A DNA stretch of 64,000 bases from Glebionis coronaria. Lineage: Eukaryota > Streptophyta > Magnoliopsida > Asterales > Asteraceae. This document shows, one piece after another, positions 61,722-64,000 of this stretch (position 1 is its first letter; each line of letters starts with the position of its first letter). A model generated the notes under the pieces. It was not told the origin of the DNA. It saw only the letters and a list, made by a program, of their open reading frames with translations, and ran no database searches. Where the stretch lies: the NCBI GenBank assembly GCA_025667525.1, contig CM046882.1, forward strand, positions 522,810,618-522,874,617, given 5' to 3'. The position numbers and the translations under genes are program-made.

Positions 61722-63562
61722 ACTGAAAGTATGATTTTTCTATTTAAAAAATTCGTTTTTCTCGGTGTCTAATCGAATTGATCTCCGGTTAAATGTACGA
61801 CTCAGTCGTCTTTGGTGAATAAAAGAAAGGTGTCGTTGTCTAAAACTAATTAAAGATAAAAATAAAGCTTTAAAAAGAAATGACAAAATATAAAAGGAAT
61901 AAACTAAAAATTAAAACGATTGACAAATAATAAAGAAACGATACTAAAACAAATATGAAAACAAAACAATTAATAAAAATAAAACTAAACGAAGAAATTA
62001 ACTTTCGACTGAAAAATAAAATTAACCTAATGAAAAAGGAGAAAATAAAACTATGAGGGTACTTTAAAACTAAACAAAACAAAAGCTAAAGCGGGCGCTA
62101 AATAAAAGATAGGACTTAAACTTTACGAAAAATTAATAATACTAAAATTTGATGAAAAATATAACTAAAAATACGTGACTTTTCGAATTAAAATCGGAAC
62201 AACTTTAAGATTAAACTAAACGATTACGGAACAATATTAATTAATAAACAAGCAGGCAAGCAAGCAGCTCAAGCAGGCAACCTAGTAGCTCCTTTTGGTG
62301 GGAAAACATGGGAAGCAGGCAAGGAGGCAAGCATGACAATTTATGTATAATTTGGAATGTTGATAGTGTAGTTCGGAATGCAGGTTGTTGATATAGTTCG
62401 GAATCCAGGTTAACAACCTAAGTCGAAATGCTAGCATGTAGTTCGGGATCCAAGTTTCTGAAGTAATTCGGAATCCAACATGCAAGATCTAGTTCGGGAA
62501 AAAGGAAATATTGTACTCAATCCGGGAAAGGGAAAGCTACAAGTAGTTCGGGTAATGTTTTGTCTTACACCTAATTCGGGATAAAAGGGTTTTGGGAAAA
62601 TCCGAATTAGATCAAAAATAAGCAAAAACTAAAATAAGCTAAAACCAAATAAGCACTTATCTAAAAGTTTAACCAAATCAAGTTTAAGAAAAAGCAAATA
62701 AGCCAAAATTAAAAAACTTTTAAAAACACTAAATAATCAAAATATTTAAAATCAACTTTTTATAAAATAACTTTTAAAAACACTTAATTAAATTTAAGAA
62801 AAGCACACAATAAGCTCTAAAATCAATAAGCTAACACAATCAAACACATAAAAACATAACAAACAATCTAATAAGCATAACAATAAGCAAATAAGCATAA
62901 AGGTTAAGCAAAACAAGAAAGGTAGAATGAGAGATTAATTAAAAACTTGATTAAAAATAAAGATTCAACAACAAAATTCAAACTTACTTGAAATAATCTT
63001 GAAATTAAAGACAATGAAGTAAATGACAATATGAAAGTGCAAGTAAAAAATGGAAAGACTAATTTGTCAAATTAGCTAACACCTCACAAATGAGGTTAGG
63101 GATTCTATTTATAGGGAGATTAGCATGTGTTGTTCCTTTCTTCTTCTTCACGTCTTTTCGTCTTCTAAATTCTTCGACTTTTTCGACTTTGTCTCGGGAT
63201 TTGTCGATAGATAAATTGAACTTGTCTTATAATTTCTTTATTTATTAGACTTGAGTTCTTCGACTTCATTAAACTTCCGTCTTTAGACTTTTTCTTCGAT
63301 AAATCTTCAGAATAGGCCTTGGACTTCCGTTCTTTTTGCACTCTTGATCTTTTGACTTCATCTTTTGTCTTTTTCTTTGATAAAAGCCCGTGAAAGCCCG
63401 TGTTTTCTTCCCTTTTCACATTTTGCTCCTAAATCACAACAAAAACACAAACCACACATAATTCCGACATTTATGACATAAAATACACGTTTTGGCTTGG
63501 TTATTATTATAATTAAGTGGTAAAAGGATAAGTGTTTTCACATTTATTAAACACACATATCA
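61722..63562 (-). repeat. solo LTR related to the Athila-like element, minus strand
   Basis: The reverse complement begins TGATATGTGTG (63562) and aligns along its length with the LTRs at 5463 and 10954. Matches include the ACACGTTTTGGC region, ATGACATAAAATACACG, the 'agaaaaagtcaaaagac' region, a TATA box (about 63105), and near its end CCGGTTAAATGTACGACTCAG. It is a divergent family member. No primer site or ORF follows, and no clear target duplication was found, so it is solo or truncated. Confidence 0.78.
62351..62610 (-). repeat. array of about 10 ATTCCGAAC motifs in the solo LTR
   Basis: On the plus strand (G/A)TTCGG(A/G)AT copies at irregular 15-40-bp spacing. It occupies the position of the TTCCGAT array in the other LTRs, but with a different last base or two. 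Confidence 0.75.
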
Positions 63563-63791
63563 ATTACAAACTAGGCAATGTACATAAGAATAGCAGTATA
63601 TCCAGACTAAGGGGTTGTTTCATAAAATAAACTGATTTAGTGCTGAATGATTTTGCTTACTAAATGATTCAAAAGCGTTGTATGATTTTGCTTTGATTGT
63701 TTGACAGTTGGTCTCAACCATATTCTGAATGATAATATTACGCTATTAGCTTTGATAGGAAAATTATTTATTATAGTTATTGTATGAATAT
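63563..63791. other. short spacer, no gene seen
   Basis: AT-rich. GGGGTTGTTTCATAA at about 63611 may be the end of a small DNA element, but no partner end was found. Confidence 0.3.
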
Positions 63792-64000
63792 GTAACACCC
63801 CCCAAGTTGGTCAAATGCAGCGGAATAGTAATTGGGGTGTTACTTGGGTGGATCGATAGCACATAGTATATAGAGCAATGATCATAAGTCATTTAATATA
63901 AATTACATGAATCAGTTGTACACACTTAGTATCTTGTTTGTAAACCACATTTATGATTAAAAACTGAAGTAAATATCCCAGCCCAATGGTAGACATGATG
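63792..64000 (-). repeat. start of another LTR (partial), probably minus strand
   Basis: TGTAACACCCCCCAAG at 63792 is the inverse of the ...GGGTGTTACA terminus seen in the Tekay LTR. The repeat runs off the window, so only the terminus supports this call. Confidence 0.4.

Overview
The window looks like a gene-poor, transposon-filled stretch of a flowering-plant nuclear genome, probably Asteraceae. The family call rests on recall of similar Athila-like, Helitron RPA/RepHel and RRM proteins and was not checked by search. It is AT-rich, has GT-AG introns and methionine- and aspartate-tRNA type primer sites, and shows nested retrotransposons. I see no ordinary intact host gene.

Layout. (1) 1-16057: a Ty3/gypsy chromovirus of Tekay/Del type. 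Its 5' LTR is cut by the window edge. The internal region has gag, PR-RT-RH-INT and a chromodomain, and a full 3' LTR follows. Inside its integrase lies a complete 7.1-kb non-autonomous Athila-like element (5463-12558, TSD AAGAG) with one open 551-aa zinc-finger ORF. (2) 16058-about 20700: a decayed Tat/Ogre-type gag-pol with dual RNase H, into which the Tekay element jumped. (3) 21418-55996: a 1.4-kb Pack-MULE carrying an RRM fragment. Its two ends lie 34.6 kb apart because a large LTR element (22816-55985) inserted 11 bp from its right end. That element's 5' LTR was then split twice: by a 10.9-kb Helitron (23996-34878) with RPA-like, RepHel and antisense 119-aa genes, and by a minus-strand Ty3 element (35081-45524, TSD TTTTG). 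(4) 57742-59289: the 3' part of a non-LTR retrotransposon with an uninterrupted 507-codon frame. (5) 60098-60327: a hAT MITE. (6) 60874-63562: a broken MULE transposase N-terminus beside a minus-strand solo LTR of the same superfamily as the Athila-like element. (7) From 63792: the start of another LTR.

Order of events. The Tat element is older than the Tekay element, which is older than the Athila-like insert. The Pack-MULE is older than the large LTR element, which is older than both the Helitron and the minus-strand Ty3. Target-site duplications or empty-site comparison within the window support most of these steps.

Most promising for follow-up: three short GT-AG segments interrupting the Tekay gag; the intact 119-aa antisense gene in an otherwise broken Helitron; the intact truncated RT/endonuclease frame at 57.7-59.3 kb; the open 551-aa protein of the non-autonomous Athila-like element; and the TTCCGAT arrays in its LTRs, which have changed motif in the related solo LTR.
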